From assembly GCA_964605095.1 (NCBI GenBank), contig CAZSBS010000139.1:1-12945 (forward strand): DNA of 12,945 bases, written 5' to 3'. Below the pieces are notes generated by a model, which worked only from the letters and a program-made list of their open reading frames with translations, was not told where the DNA came from and did not search any database. The DNA comes from JAUWQU01 sp964605095. GTDB taxonomy: Bacteria > Planctomycetota > Phycisphaerae > SM23-33. A program made the position numbers and the translations under genes. Every line of letters begins with the position of its first letter. Position 1 is the first letter of the stretch. This document shows positions 1-6,819 of this stretch, piece by piece.

Positions 1-2
1 GC

Positions 3-239
3 GACCTGGAAACACTGGCGAAAATATGCAACCAGTATCTCATCAGCGACCTCGTAGCGGGCGCCGCGCTGTGTGAGGCGGTCAGCAGGCTGTGCGACTA
101 CAACGTCCGGATCAACGCCGCCAACGTCCGTGACCCAGGCCCGGCCGAGCAGATCCGCCTGGGCAGCGCCGCCGACCTCGCCGCCGCCGTAGCGTGCCGC
201 AACCGTATCGAACAGTCCATCAAGGAAGTGCTGCCGTAA
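3..239 (+). CDS. C-terminal end of an unidentified protein (5' truncated)
   Basis: An open frame runs from the left edge to a TAA at 237-239 and gives 78 residues, beginning DLETLAKICNQYLISD and ending RIEQSIKEVLP. The start lies outside the window. The composition is alanine-rich and looks helical, with two cysteines (CEAV, LCDY) but no motif I recognise. The next gene begins three bases after the stop, so the two are probably co-transcribed. The frame agrees with local GC-rich codon use (G or C at most third positions), which supports a real coding tail. I do not recognise the family and assign no function. Confidence 0.65.
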   Translation, partial: DLETLAKICNQYLISDLVAGAALCEAVSRLCDYNVRINAANVRDPGPAEQIRLGSAADLAAAVACRNRIEQSIKEVLP

Positions 240-242
240 CCC

Positions 243-767
243 ATGGCCAAGGAATACAATATAACCCGCACCGCCTGCCGATGCACCGTCTGCCGGCAGG
301 AGTTGGCGACCCAGCAGGAGTTCGTGGCCACGGTCCGCGAGATAGCCGGACCCGACGACGAGGATGAGTTGGTCCGCCAGGATTACTGCCTTAACTGCTG
401 GGAGCCCGCCCGCGAGGCGACAACGGCGGACAAGTCGGTGTTCGGCATCTGGCATGCCCGCGTGCCGACGCCCAAGGAAAAGAAGAAGACCTTCGTCGAC
501 AACGAGCTTCTGGTGAGCTTCTTCGACCGCCTCGACGACGCCGCCGAGCCGGCGAAGGTGCAGTTCCGCTTCGTCCTGGCGCTGATACTCATGCGGAAGA
601 AGCTCCTGACGTACGACGGCATCGAGACAGGCGAAGGCGACCAGCCCTGGCTGGTGCACTTCCGCGGATCGGGGCGAAAATGCAAGGTCGCCGACCCCCA
701 CATGGACGAGGATAAGATCGCCCAGGTCAGCCGGCAACTCGGCGAAGTGCTGGAGGGGGACCTTTGA
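243..767 (+). CDS. Small conserved-type protein with a four-cysteine (zinc-ribbon-like) N-terminus
   Basis: The 174-residue product has two CxxC pairs, C14/C17 and C49/C52, about 32 residues apart. This spacing is typical of a treble-clef or zinc-ribbon metal site. The linker is acidic (GPDDEDE). The rest is a mixed helical region with a basic stretch around residues 78-82 (KEKKK) and a hydrophobic helix near 109-117 (FVLALILM). There is no signal peptide or convincing membrane span, so it is probably cytoplasmic. It starts three bases after the upstream stop, which implies an operon. The ATG has no strong Shine-Dalgarno directly ahead (GGAAG is about 13 bases away), as expected for a translationally coupled gene. 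I believe similar uncharacterised proteins occur in planctomycetes, but this is recollection. Metal binding is inferred from the cysteines only. Confidence 0.75.
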   Translation: MAKEYNITRTACRCTVCRQELATQQEFVATVREIAGPDDEDELVRQDYCLNCWEPAREATTADKSVFGIWHARVPTPKEKKKTFVDNELLVSFFDRLDDAAEPAKVQFRFVLALILMRKKLLTYDGIETGEGDQPWLVHFRGSGRKCKVADPHMDEDKIAQVSRQLGEVLEGDL

Positions 768-870
768 GAAGAAGTAGGTAGTAGTTAGTAGGAAGTAAGA
801 AGTAGAAAGTAGGAAGTAGAAAGTAGAAAGCAGGAAAGAAGAAGTAGAAAGCAAGAAACAACAAGCAGGA
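768..870. repeat. Purine-rich degenerate tandem repeat (GAAGTAG/AAAGTAG units)
   Basis: Directly after the stop of the four-cysteine gene, about 100 bases consist of degenerate units such as GAAGTAGGTA, GGAAGTAGAAAGTAG and GAAGTAGAAAGC. One strand is almost free of cytosine. Base composition is wholly unlike the neighbouring genes (A/G-rich against 60-65% GC coding DNA). It opens no plausible gene; the complementary strand translates as low-complexity FYFLLPTFYFLL-like sequence, which I regard as an artefact of the repeat. Confidence 0.85.
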
Positions 871-919
871 AAGCCCAGGGACAGCAATATGAAGTGGCCT
901 GAAGCCCAGGGATAGCAAT
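871..919. repeat. Short direct repeat AAGCCCAGGGAYAGCAAT, two copies
   Basis: Positions 871-888 and 902-919 are 18-base direct repeats differing at one base (GGGACAGC against GGGATAGC), with starts 31 bases apart. The second copy forms the left arm of the hairpin at 905-926. This looks like part of a dispersed intergenic repeat rather than a gene. Confidence 0.8.
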
Positions 920-926
920 CCCTGGG
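905..926 (+). terminator. Nine-base-pair hairpin downstream of the four-cysteine gene
   Basis: CCCAGGGAT (905-913) pairs perfectly with ATCCCTGGG (918-926) around an AGCA loop. It lies 137 bases after the stop at 767 and before the lipoprotein gene. The tail (AATCTTGTAA) is only weakly T-rich, so it may be a terminator or simply the palindromic core of a dispersed repeat. Confidence 0.4.
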
Positions 927-991
927 AATCTTGTAAGTGCCGACAGTGGAGATCACTGCTTTGCCACCCTTGGATCCAAGAGTCAGAACCT

Positions 992-2032
992 ATGACCTTC
1001 TTTTCAAAGCATAGAACACGGACTTCATTGAGGAAGACATATGAAGTATGTTTCTCCTCTGCGCTCTCCGCGTTCTCTGCGTTGAGATATTCTTTGCTGT
1101 TTCTTCTCGGCGCGGGCCTGGCTCTGGCTGCCGGCTGCGCCGCGCCCTGCCCGGACAAACTCGCCAGCATTGACCAGATCGTCGCGGCCCACAACACCAA
1201 CGCCGCCTCCGTGCCCCGACTGTGGGCGCGGGTGGAGATGGACGTAACGCTCAAGCCCCAGTCAGGACCTGAAATGACCTGGCGGTCCGGCTCGCCGACC
1301 GGCCTGCTGCTCTACCGCCGCGGCCCCAAGCCCGACGGGCCGCACGACTTCGTGCTGATCGGGCGCGAGACCGCCTCCGTCGAACTCTTCCGTCTGGGCG
1401 CCAGCATTGCCCAGGGCCTCTATTACTTCTGGTACAAGTTCGGCGACCGCGCCGGCGCATGGTATGGCCGGCTCGCCCTGGCCGGGGCGCCCGGCGTCAA
1501 ACAGGCGCCCGTCGACCCGATGCAGCTACTGAGCGTACTTGGCATAACGGCCCTGCCGGCTGAGCCGGGCAAGCTCCCAGCCGTGGCCCTCAGCATGAAC
1601 AACACGCCGGGCCGGTGCGCTTATGTCGTGACAGTTCTCGACCGCCAGCCTGTGAGCAATCGCGTGCTCTTCAAGCGCGAAATCATCCTGCCGTGGACCG
1701 ACAAGGAGCCACCGCTGCCCACGCGAGTGAACATCTTCGACGACACGGGGCGGCGAGTCATGACCGCCGCGCTGGCGGACTATAAGCCAATCGACGTTTC
1801 CTCCATGGACAAGCCACCCACCAAATCGCCGGTGATGCCGACCGATATCGACATCGTCTGCAACGAGATGCCAGGCTCGCACACGTTCATCCGCCGGATC
1901 CGCCTGCGGATTTCGGAAATGACCGTCGAGGACAAGTGGCTGCCGGAGGCCGTGGACTTCCAGAGCCCGCCCGGCGTCGTGCCCGTGCTCGCTGACCAGC
2001 CCGGCAAGAGCGCAAAGCGAGGTGAAAAGTGA
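992..2032 (+). CDS. Lipoprotein, possibly LolA/LolB-like fold
   Basis: A hydrophobic core followed by LALAAGC (Cys49 from the ATG at 992) is a type II signal peptide with a lipobox, so the mature protein is a lipid-anchored envelope protein of about 300 residues. The start is doubtful. From ATG 992 the leader is 48 residues and includes a translated dispersed repeat; a TTG at 1082 would give an 18-residue leader of normal size (MRYSLLFLLGAG), but neither start has a clear Shine-Dalgarno. A better one (GAGG at 1030-1033) precedes ATG 1041, which is out of frame. The mature part alternates strands with aromatic residues (FVLIGRETASVELFRLG, YYFWYKFGDRAGAWYG), which resembles LolA/LolB-like half-barrels; this is a weak fold inference. 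It overlaps the following RDD gene by four bases, so the two products probably act together in the envelope. Confidence 0.75.
   Translation: MTFFSKHRTRTSLRKTYEVCFSSALSAFSALRYSLLFLLGAGLALAAGCAAPCPDKLASIDQIVAAHNTNAASVPRLWARVEMDVTLKPQSGPEMTWRSGSPTGLLLYRRGPKPDGPHDFVLIGRETASVELFRLGASIAQGLYYFWYKFGDRAGAWYGRLALAGAPGVKQAPVDPMQLLSVLGITALPAEPGKLPAVALSMNNTPGRCAYVVTVLDRQPVSNRVLFKREIILPWTDKEPPLPTRVNIFDDTGRRVMTAALADYKPIDVSSMDKPPTKSPVMPTDIDIVCNEMPGSHTFIRRIRLRISEMTVEDKWLPEAVDFQSPPGVVPVLADQPGKSAKRGEK
1041..1085. repeat. Dispersed CTCTGCG-type repeat overlapping the lipoprotein gene start
   Basis: The stretch is built from near-repeats of a TCTGCG/CTCTCCGCG motif (CTCTGCGCTCTCCGCG, then TTCTCTGCGTTGAG). Read on the minus strand it gives NAENAESAEE, a peptide pattern I associate with dispersed intergenic repeats in planctomycetes and some deltaproteobacteria (recollection). 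It lies exactly between the ATG at 992 and the hydrophobic core of the signal peptide. Confidence 0.65.
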
Positions 2033-3837
2033 CCAGATGCCTGGCGCACGCGACCGCCGCATTGGCGGCGATCCTGCTGGCTGTCGGGTCATGCCCGGCC
2101 GGGGAGCCCAGGTTCCTTCTGACCGGCTCGGACTCTGCCGTCTGGCTGGTCCGGGGCGACGACGCGGAGCACACCTTTGACATAGCTCTTCGCGAGAAGG
2201 GCGGCAACTGGAAGTGGCTCTTCCAGCAACTCGCGGGCCGACCCGACCAGGCCATCGCCGGCACGCAAAAACTGCACGTGCTTTTCGTGGCGCCCCTGGA
2301 GGAGCTGATCTTCGAAGAGTCTGGCTCACAGGCGCCCGCCCTGACGCCGCAGGATCCCCTCTGGCCGGCCGGGGCGGCGCCGCTTGCGATGTGCCAATGG
2401 CAGAATGCCAACTCCGGCCAATTCGTCGGCATCGCGGCCGTCGTGCCCCGCACGCCCGGGCCGACGACGGCCTCGGCGCCGGCAACCGCCAGCGCCCCCG
2501 CGGCGGCGATGTCCGAGTTGCACCCCCGGCCCGCCACCCAGTCCGCGCGCGGCGAGCGAACCGTCACCCTGGGCATATTCCGCCGCCCCGGCTCGCATTG
2601 GACGCACCTGGCCGACCTGCCCGACGTGACGATCAGCGACTCATCACGAGTCCTGGCGACGACCGCCATGGGCCGGCTCTACCTGATGATCGCCGAGCCC
2701 GGGCGCGGTCCCAACCGCATGCTGGAGTGGGCCGACGGGCAATGGCGGACCATCCCGCTGGCCGAGGCAGTCGCCGAGGATGCGCCGCTGGCAATGGCAA
2801 CCGTCGCAAAGCGGGTGGTGGTGGCGCTGGCAGGCAGTGCCGACAAGGCCGGCCGCCGCGGCGTAAAGCTGGCGGAAATGACCACCGATGCCGCCGGATT
2901 CTCCGTCCAGACGCTGCTGCTTGGCAATGAGCCCTTCACCTTCAAGGTGGGCACACTGCCCGAGATCGCCCGGATGGGCGACCAGTTGGCCATGCTCTGG
3001 CAGGACGCCAACGGCCTGGCTTTCGGCACATGCCAGCCGCGACTGGGCCAACTCGTGCCGACCGGGGCCCTGAACATTTTCGACCACGCGCCCGAAGGGG
3101 ATGCCGCGCAGGAACTGCTCCAAACAATCACCTGGATCATCGTGGTTGGAATCTTCGCCATCACGATGCTCTACCGACCCCAAGGCGCCACCGAACCGTT
3201 CATCCTGCCCGCCGAGGCCAGGCCGGGCAATATCGGCAAGCGGCTGCTGGCGCTGCTGATCGACCTGCTGCCATGCAGCCTGCTGACCAGCCTGGCCTGG
3301 GAGGCGTGGCTTATAGGCACCAAGGCAATGAGCGAGGCCCAACTGACCGACATGGTTCAGCGGGCCGCCAGGGCAATCCAGAACGACAAACAGTCGGACT
3401 TTCCGATCGATGTCGCCATTCTGGGCATCGCCGTGATGGCGGTCTTCGTGATCTACTGCCTGGTTATGGAAGCCCGCTACGGCGCAACGCTGGGCAAGAT
3501 GCTCCTCAAGCTCCGCGTCGTCGGAAACGGCGGCCGGCGCCCGGACCTTCGCCAGTGCGTGATACGAAACCTCATGAAGATCATCGAGATCAGCGCGATG
3601 CCGCCGCTGATAATGCTTGTCCTCGTCTCGATGGTCATGGTCATCACGCGCTACAACCAGCGGTTCGGCGACCTGCTTGCTCGCACGGCCGTCATCGACG
3701 CCGCCAGCCTGCCCCTTGGGGGCCTGCCCCCGGGACAAACCCAGACCGGCGACAACCAGCCCGCGGACACAGGATCATCCCCCCCGCCGCTGCCGCCGAA
3801 ACCGGACAATGATGATGATGAATCAAACGCATCCTGA
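2029..3837 (+). CDS. RDD-family membrane protein with a large exported N-terminal domain
   Basis: The 602-residue protein starts at a GTG that overlaps the upstream TGA (GTGA), preceded by GAGGTGAAAA as ribosome-binding site. Residues 1-24 look like a cleavable signal peptide or anchor (LAAILLAVGSCPAG). Residues 25-360 form a soluble domain with repeated strand-rich segments, possibly propeller-like, interrupted at about 140-178 by an A/T/P-rich linker. Four membrane spans follow, at about 364-383, 405-425, 462-481 and 523-542. The last three belong to an RDD domain, recognisable by GNIGKRLLALLIDLL, YGATLGKMLLKLRVV and NQRFGDLLARTAVID. The tail is proline- then aspartate-rich. RDD proteins are membrane proteins of mostly unknown or transport-related role. 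Overlap with the lipoprotein gene suggests a shared envelope function. The RDD call is firm; the role of the N-domain is unknown. Confidence 0.85.
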   Translation: MTRCLAHATAALAAILLAVGSCPAGEPRFLLTGSDSAVWLVRGDDAEHTFDIALREKGGNWKWLFQQLAGRPDQAIAGTQKLHVLFVAPLEELIFEESGSQAPALTPQDPLWPAGAAPLAMCQWQNANSGQFVGIAAVVPRTPGPTTASAPATASAPAAAMSELHPRPATQSARGERTVTLGIFRRPGSHWTHLADLPDVTISDSSRVLATTAMGRLYLMIAEPGRGPNRMLEWADGQWRTIPLAEAVAEDAPLAMATVAKRVVVALAGSADKAGRRGVKLAEMTTDAAGFSVQTLLLGNEPFTFKVGTLPEIARMGDQLAMLWQDANGLAFGTCQPRLGQLVPTGALNIFDHAPEGDAAQELLQTITWIIVVGIFAITMLYRPQGATEPFILPAEARPGNIGKRLLALLIDLLPCSLLTSLAWEAWLIGTKAMSEAQLTDMVQRAARAIQNDKQSDFPIDVAILGIAVMAVFVIYCLVMEARYGATLGKMLLKLRVVGNGGRRPDLRQCVIRNLMKIIEISAMPPLIMLVLVSMVMVITRYNQRFGDLLARTAVIDAASLPLGGLPPGQTQTGDNQPADTGSSPPPLPPKPDNDDDESNAS

Positions 3838-3873
3838 ATGAACCTCGCGCGGCGGCCATTGCTGAGAAACATA

Positions 3874-3887
3874 ACGCCTTACGGCGT
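3874..3887 (-). terminator. Hairpin downstream of the fucosidase gene (weak terminator)
   Basis: ACGCC/GGCGT with a four-base loop. Read on the minus strand it is followed by TATGTTTCTC and lies about 115 bases after the fucosidase stop. The stem is only 5 bp, so this is tentative. The gap 3838-4001 separates converging genes and holds no credible coding sequence. Confidence 0.3.
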
Positions 3888-3926
3888 CACTACGGACGCT
3901 CCGCGAGATTCGAATAGGCCTCTGGC

Positions 3927-3963
3927 GTTCGTAGTGTGCCCGTCAGGGCATATTCTTCTTTGC
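3927..3963 (+). repeat. Palindromic dispersed repeat, copy A (TGCCC-GTCA-GGGCA core); possible terminator of the RDD gene
   Basis: The core TGCCC/GGGCA (3937-3950) forms a 5-bp stem that can extend with wobble pairs and is followed by TATTCTTCTTTG, a T-rich tail suitable for terminating plus-strand transcription from the RDD gene. Positions 3927-3952 match the inverted copy at 6685-6710 in 23 of 26 bases, and a third, weaker copy lies at 11687-11708 (17 of 22). A and B together bracket the two glycoside hydrolase genes. Confidence 0.65.
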
Positions 3964-4001
3964 CAGCCCCCCACTGAGGCATTACCGCTTCGTGTCCCGC
4001 T

Positions 4002-5477
4002 TCACTTGCCTTCGGCGAACAGGCCGATCTCGGCAATCGCCGGACAGACCGGCGCCTTGACGATCCGCAGGCGGACCTTGTCGGTGGTAACCGCGCTGCC
4101 GCGGACAAGTCGGCAGTTGCCGATGCTCGTGCCCTTGCCGAACTCGGCCCATTGGCCGTCCTTGAACTGATCCAGCGCGAACTCCTCGATGCGCTGGCCG
4201 AGAGGCAAATGCTCGCGGATGCGGACGATGTTGAACGTGACCGGCTTGCCGAGGGCCAGGATAAGCTCGGGCGCCGTGACGCCGTCGTCGGTGGCCCAGT
4301 AGGTGTCCCGCTTGCCATCGAGGACGTTGCCCGCCGCGAACCGCGCATCCTTGCCGCGCACGTTGTCGGCCGTCGCCTTGGCGCCCTGGGCGAGGTCTTT
4401 CGCGAAGGTCGCATCGAGCAGACGACGGAACTCGCGGAGCGACTTGACGTCGCTGTCGTGGATTTGGCCGCGGCGGTCCGGCGGGATGTTTAGCAGAAGC
4501 GACGCCCCGCGCCCGACGGACACAAAGTAGAGGTCCATGAGGTTCTGCGGCGTGCGGACCCTGGCGTCCTCGCCGGCATGGTAGAACCAGCCGGGGCGGA
4601 TGGATACGTCGCACTCGGCGGGCACCCAGTGCGTCCCGGGGCGGTCGCCGACGTTCAGCCGCCTGGCATCGGCGATCCCCGGCGCGTAGTTGTCGCGGTT
4701 CAGTGTTGACCAGCACGTCTCGCCGGCCGTGCCGTGCTCGTTGCCGACCCAGCGGACATCCGGCCCGGCGTCGCTGAACATGCAGGCGTTGGGCTGAAGC
4801 TCGCGGACGATCTTCGTCGTGTTCGGCCAGTCGTAGTAGGTCCTGGCGTCGATATTGCGTTTCCCCCTCTCGCCGCCGTAGTAACCGGTGCCGCCGTTGG
4901 CGCCGTCGTACCAGACCTCGAAGATCGGCCCGTAGTTGGTCAACAGTTCGCGTAGCTGATTGCGGTAATAGGTGATGTACTCGCCCTTGCCGTAATCCTT
5001 GTGGTTGCGGTCCCACGGCGAGAGGTATACGCCGAACTTCAGCCCGCCCTTGGCACAGGCATCGGCGATCTCTTTTACGACGTCGCCCTTGCCGTCCTTC
5101 CACGGGCTGTTCTTGACGGAGTGCTCGGTGAACTTCGACGGCCAGAGGCAGAAGCCGTCGTGATGCTTGCAGGTGAGGATAAGCCCCTTCATGCCGGCGG
5201 CCTTGGCGGCGCCCACGATCTGCTCGGCGTCGAAGGCCGTCGGGTTGAAGACCGACTCCTTCTCGTCGCCGAATCCCCATTCCTTGTCGGTGAAGGTGTT
5301 CACGGTGAAATGCAGGAAACCGTAGAACTCCATTTCGTGCCATGCCAACTGCCGCGCACTCGGCAGCGGGCCGTACGGGGCCGGTGGCTCGACGGCCGAT
5401 GCAGTGGCCGCGGCAAGCGTCGCGGCGGCTAGTGTGGCGGCGAGCAACAGTGCGATTGTCATAGGTTTTCCGATCAT
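4002..5477 (-). CDS. Exported alpha-L-fucosidase (GH29) with C-terminal F5/8-type C domain
   Basis: The 491-residue product hydrolyses alpha-L-fucosyl linkages from glycans, by family. An alanine-rich signal peptide (residues 1-28, ending near ATASA) exports it. The GH29 barrel spans about 36-345 and shows the substrate-pocket motif CKHHDGFCLWPSK (103-115) and the nucleophile region FEVWYDGANG with Asp191. GNEHG (Glu247) is a candidate acid/base, as expected for the B-type subfamily, though I am less sure of it. From about 365 to the end is a discoidin/F5/8-type C-like sandwich (NVLDGKRDTYWATDDG), common in GH29. An alternative ATG at 5460-5462 has a better Shine-Dalgarno (GGAAA) and would shorten the leader by five residues. 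It begins 16 bases after the DUF2961 stop and is the second gene of that operon. Confidence 0.93.
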   Translation of the reverse strand: MIGKPMTIALLLAATLAAATLAAATASAVEPPAPYGPLPSARQLAWHEMEFYGFLHFTVNTFTDKEWGFGDEKESVFNPTAFDAEQIVGAAKAAGMKGLILTCKHHDGFCLWPSKFTEHSVKNSPWKDGKGDVVKEIADACAKGGLKFGVYLSPWDRNHKDYGKGEYITYYRNQLRELLTNYGPIFEVWYDGANGGTGYYGGERGKRNIDARTYYDWPNTTKIVRELQPNACMFSDAGPDVRWVGNEHGTAGETCWSTLNRDNYAPGIADARRLNVGDRPGTHWVPAECDVSIRPGWFYHAGEDARVRTPQNLMDLYFVSVGRGASLLLNIPPDRRGQIHDSDVKSLREFRRLLDATFAKDLAQGAKATADNVRGKDARFAAGNVLDGKRDTYWATDDGVTAPELILALGKPVTFNIVRIREHLPLGQRIEEFALDQFKDGQWAEFGKGTSIGNCRLVRGSAVTTDKVRLRIVKAPVCPAIAEIGLFAEGK

Positions 5478-5493
5478 GCGGAGTCTGCCTTTG

Positions 5494-6555
5494 TCAGTTG
5501 GGGGCGCTGGCGTAGTAGTATATGCAACTGCGGTACGGGACCGTCAGGCTTTTCCCGCCGACGAAGGGCTTGAGGGCCGGGGCCTTTCCGGTCTTGCCGT
5601 TGAACGGCTCGCCCAGGTCGTGCTTGTAGGTCAGGCGGATCAGGCAGGACTTCCTGAAGCTGATCTTGTCCGTGTCGCGGGTGCGGACCGTTGCGGCCAG
5701 GGTGCCACCTTTGCCGGTCCGCTCGTTGCGGATAATCGCGCAATGGCCGTCCGATTCGAGGCCCGGAAACCCCCATGAATGGCCGTAGAAATCCTCAGCC
5801 CCGAGGCACTCGCCAGTTGGCTCTTTGTCGCCGTCCAGGTATATCTCATGGTTGCCCTCGCACGTGCCCTGACCGCCGGCGCACGCCGGATCGTCCCCTT
5901 CGAGTTGCAGCCAGTGGGCGACGATCGTGCCCGGCGACCGGATGTCGCACAGGACGAGGTCCTCGTGCGGGAACTGGAACTGCCCCGCCATATACGCGAC
6001 CCGCAGGTAGCCGCACTCCTTGGGGATCGAGGGCACAGCGTCCCATTGAACCTCCATGTAGCCGAGCAGGTCGGCGTCGGTCGGGTTCTCGATCTCGATC
6101 CGTATGTGCTCGCGAAACGGCATGGGCAGGCGGAAGTTGTGCGAAGCCCGCACCCGCGAGAAGTAGATCGTATGATACGGCTTGGTCGCACCCTGGATGT
6201 CGCCCAGGAAGTCCATGAGCGGCATCTCGATGGCGGGCTTCTCCAGGCCGTCGTACCACACGCGAAGCACCAGCTTGCTCGCGTCGCCGCGGGCATAATC
6301 CGACACGTGAAAGAACGTCACCACCCCCGGGCCTTTCTGGTCCAGAACCGTAACCTTGGCGTGCGGTTTCAAGGTCGGCGTGTCGGGGTACTTGTCCAGC
6401 GGCCAGGTCCGGGGAACCACGTGCGTCTTGGCGTCCGGCACGGCGCTGATTTGCAGCCAGTTGTTCGAAATCGACTGGGCGGAAGAACTGCAACCGAGCA
6501 CGAGAACGATTGCCCCCGCGAGGAAGACGGCGACCGTCAGGGATGGTGCGTTCAT
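5494..6555 (-). CDS. DUF2961 (GH172-like) lipoprotein, putative glycoside hydrolase
   Basis: The 353-residue protein has a signal peptide with a lipobox-like VLGC (Cys22), so it is probably lipid-anchored. DUF2961 hallmarks are LRVWYDGLEKPAIEMPLMDF (97-116), FRLPMPFREHIRIEIEN (141-157), FPHEDLVLCD (195-204), the EGNHEIYLDGD segment (233-243) and GAEDFYG (252-258), the equivalent of the common GTEDYF. DUF2961 founded family GH172, whose characterised member acts on difructose dianhydride with two glutamates; Glu237 and Glu254 are candidates here, not assigned with certainty. The actual substrate is unknown. The start is well supported: GAGGGAGAG lies 7 bases ahead of the ATG. As first gene of a two-gene unit with the fucosidase, it probably attacks the same or a related envelope or algal-type polysaccharide. 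Confidence 0.88.
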   Translation of the reverse strand: MNAPSLTVAVFLAGAIVLVLGCSSSAQSISNNWLQISAVPDAKTHVVPRTWPLDKYPDTPTLKPHAKVTVLDQKGPGVVTFFHVSDYARGDASKLVLRVWYDGLEKPAIEMPLMDFLGDIQGATKPYHTIYFSRVRASHNFRLPMPFREHIRIEIENPTDADLLGYMEVQWDAVPSIPKECGYLRVAYMAGQFQFPHEDLVLCDIRSPGTIVAHWLQLEGDDPACAGGQGTCEGNHEIYLDGDKEPTGECLGAEDFYGHSWGFPGLESDGHCAIIRNERTGKGGTLAATVRTRDTDKISFRKSCLIRLTYKHDLGEPFNGKTGKAPALKPFVGGKSLTVPYRSCIYYYASAPN

Positions 6556-6663
6556 GAATGACTCTCCCTCAATACTGGACTTACCGGATGACCTTGCCCA
6601 GCCGCGCCGCCGGGCGATTCATCGTGCATTATACCGCCCGCCGCCAGGGACTTCGAGGATCGC

Positions 6664-6710
6664 GCGAAGCGAAAGAAGTACGATTATGTCCTTGCGGGCA
6701 CACTACGAAC
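6664..6710 (-). repeat. Palindromic dispersed repeat, copy B (inverted relative to copy A)
   Basis: On the minus strand, 6710-6685 reads GTTCGTAGTGTGCCCGCAAG and onward, matching copy A (3927-3952) at 23 of 26 bases; beyond that both copies share CTTCTTT and a nearby CTTCG. It sits in the 264-base gap between the divergent DUF2961 and ComM genes. That gap must hold both promoters, but I cannot point to clear -10/-35 elements. Confidence 0.75.
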
Positions 6711-6819
6711 AATGCCCGGATGAATCTTGCCCCGAACGCGGCGCGGCGGTAGCATTTACCCGTAGCCGGGGAGCTTAGCACCGGCCGCTCGTAGATCCCG
6801 TCGGGAGCGGAGCCGATCA

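Noticed and set aside
727..1254. Minus-strand open frame of 175 codons over the repeat mosaic
   Set aside because: Its product is made of translated repeats (FYFLL runs, NAENAESAEE) and it overlaps two real plus-strand genes.
2644..3738. Long minus-strand open frame (364 codons) opposite the RDD gene
   Set aside because: It is a shadow of GC-rich coding DNA: low-complexity, rich in H, R, G and Q, without motifs, whereas the plus strand encodes clear RDD signatures.
3838..4170. Open frame of 110 codons starting right after the RDD stop
   Set aside because: It runs through the palindromic repeat and then antisense into the fucosidase end; no motif, and no ribosome-binding site beyond chance.
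3982..5343. Second minus-strand frame (453 codons) inside the fucosidase
   Set aside because: Arginine-rich out-of-frame shadow; the fucosidase frame has a signal peptide and all GH29 motifs.
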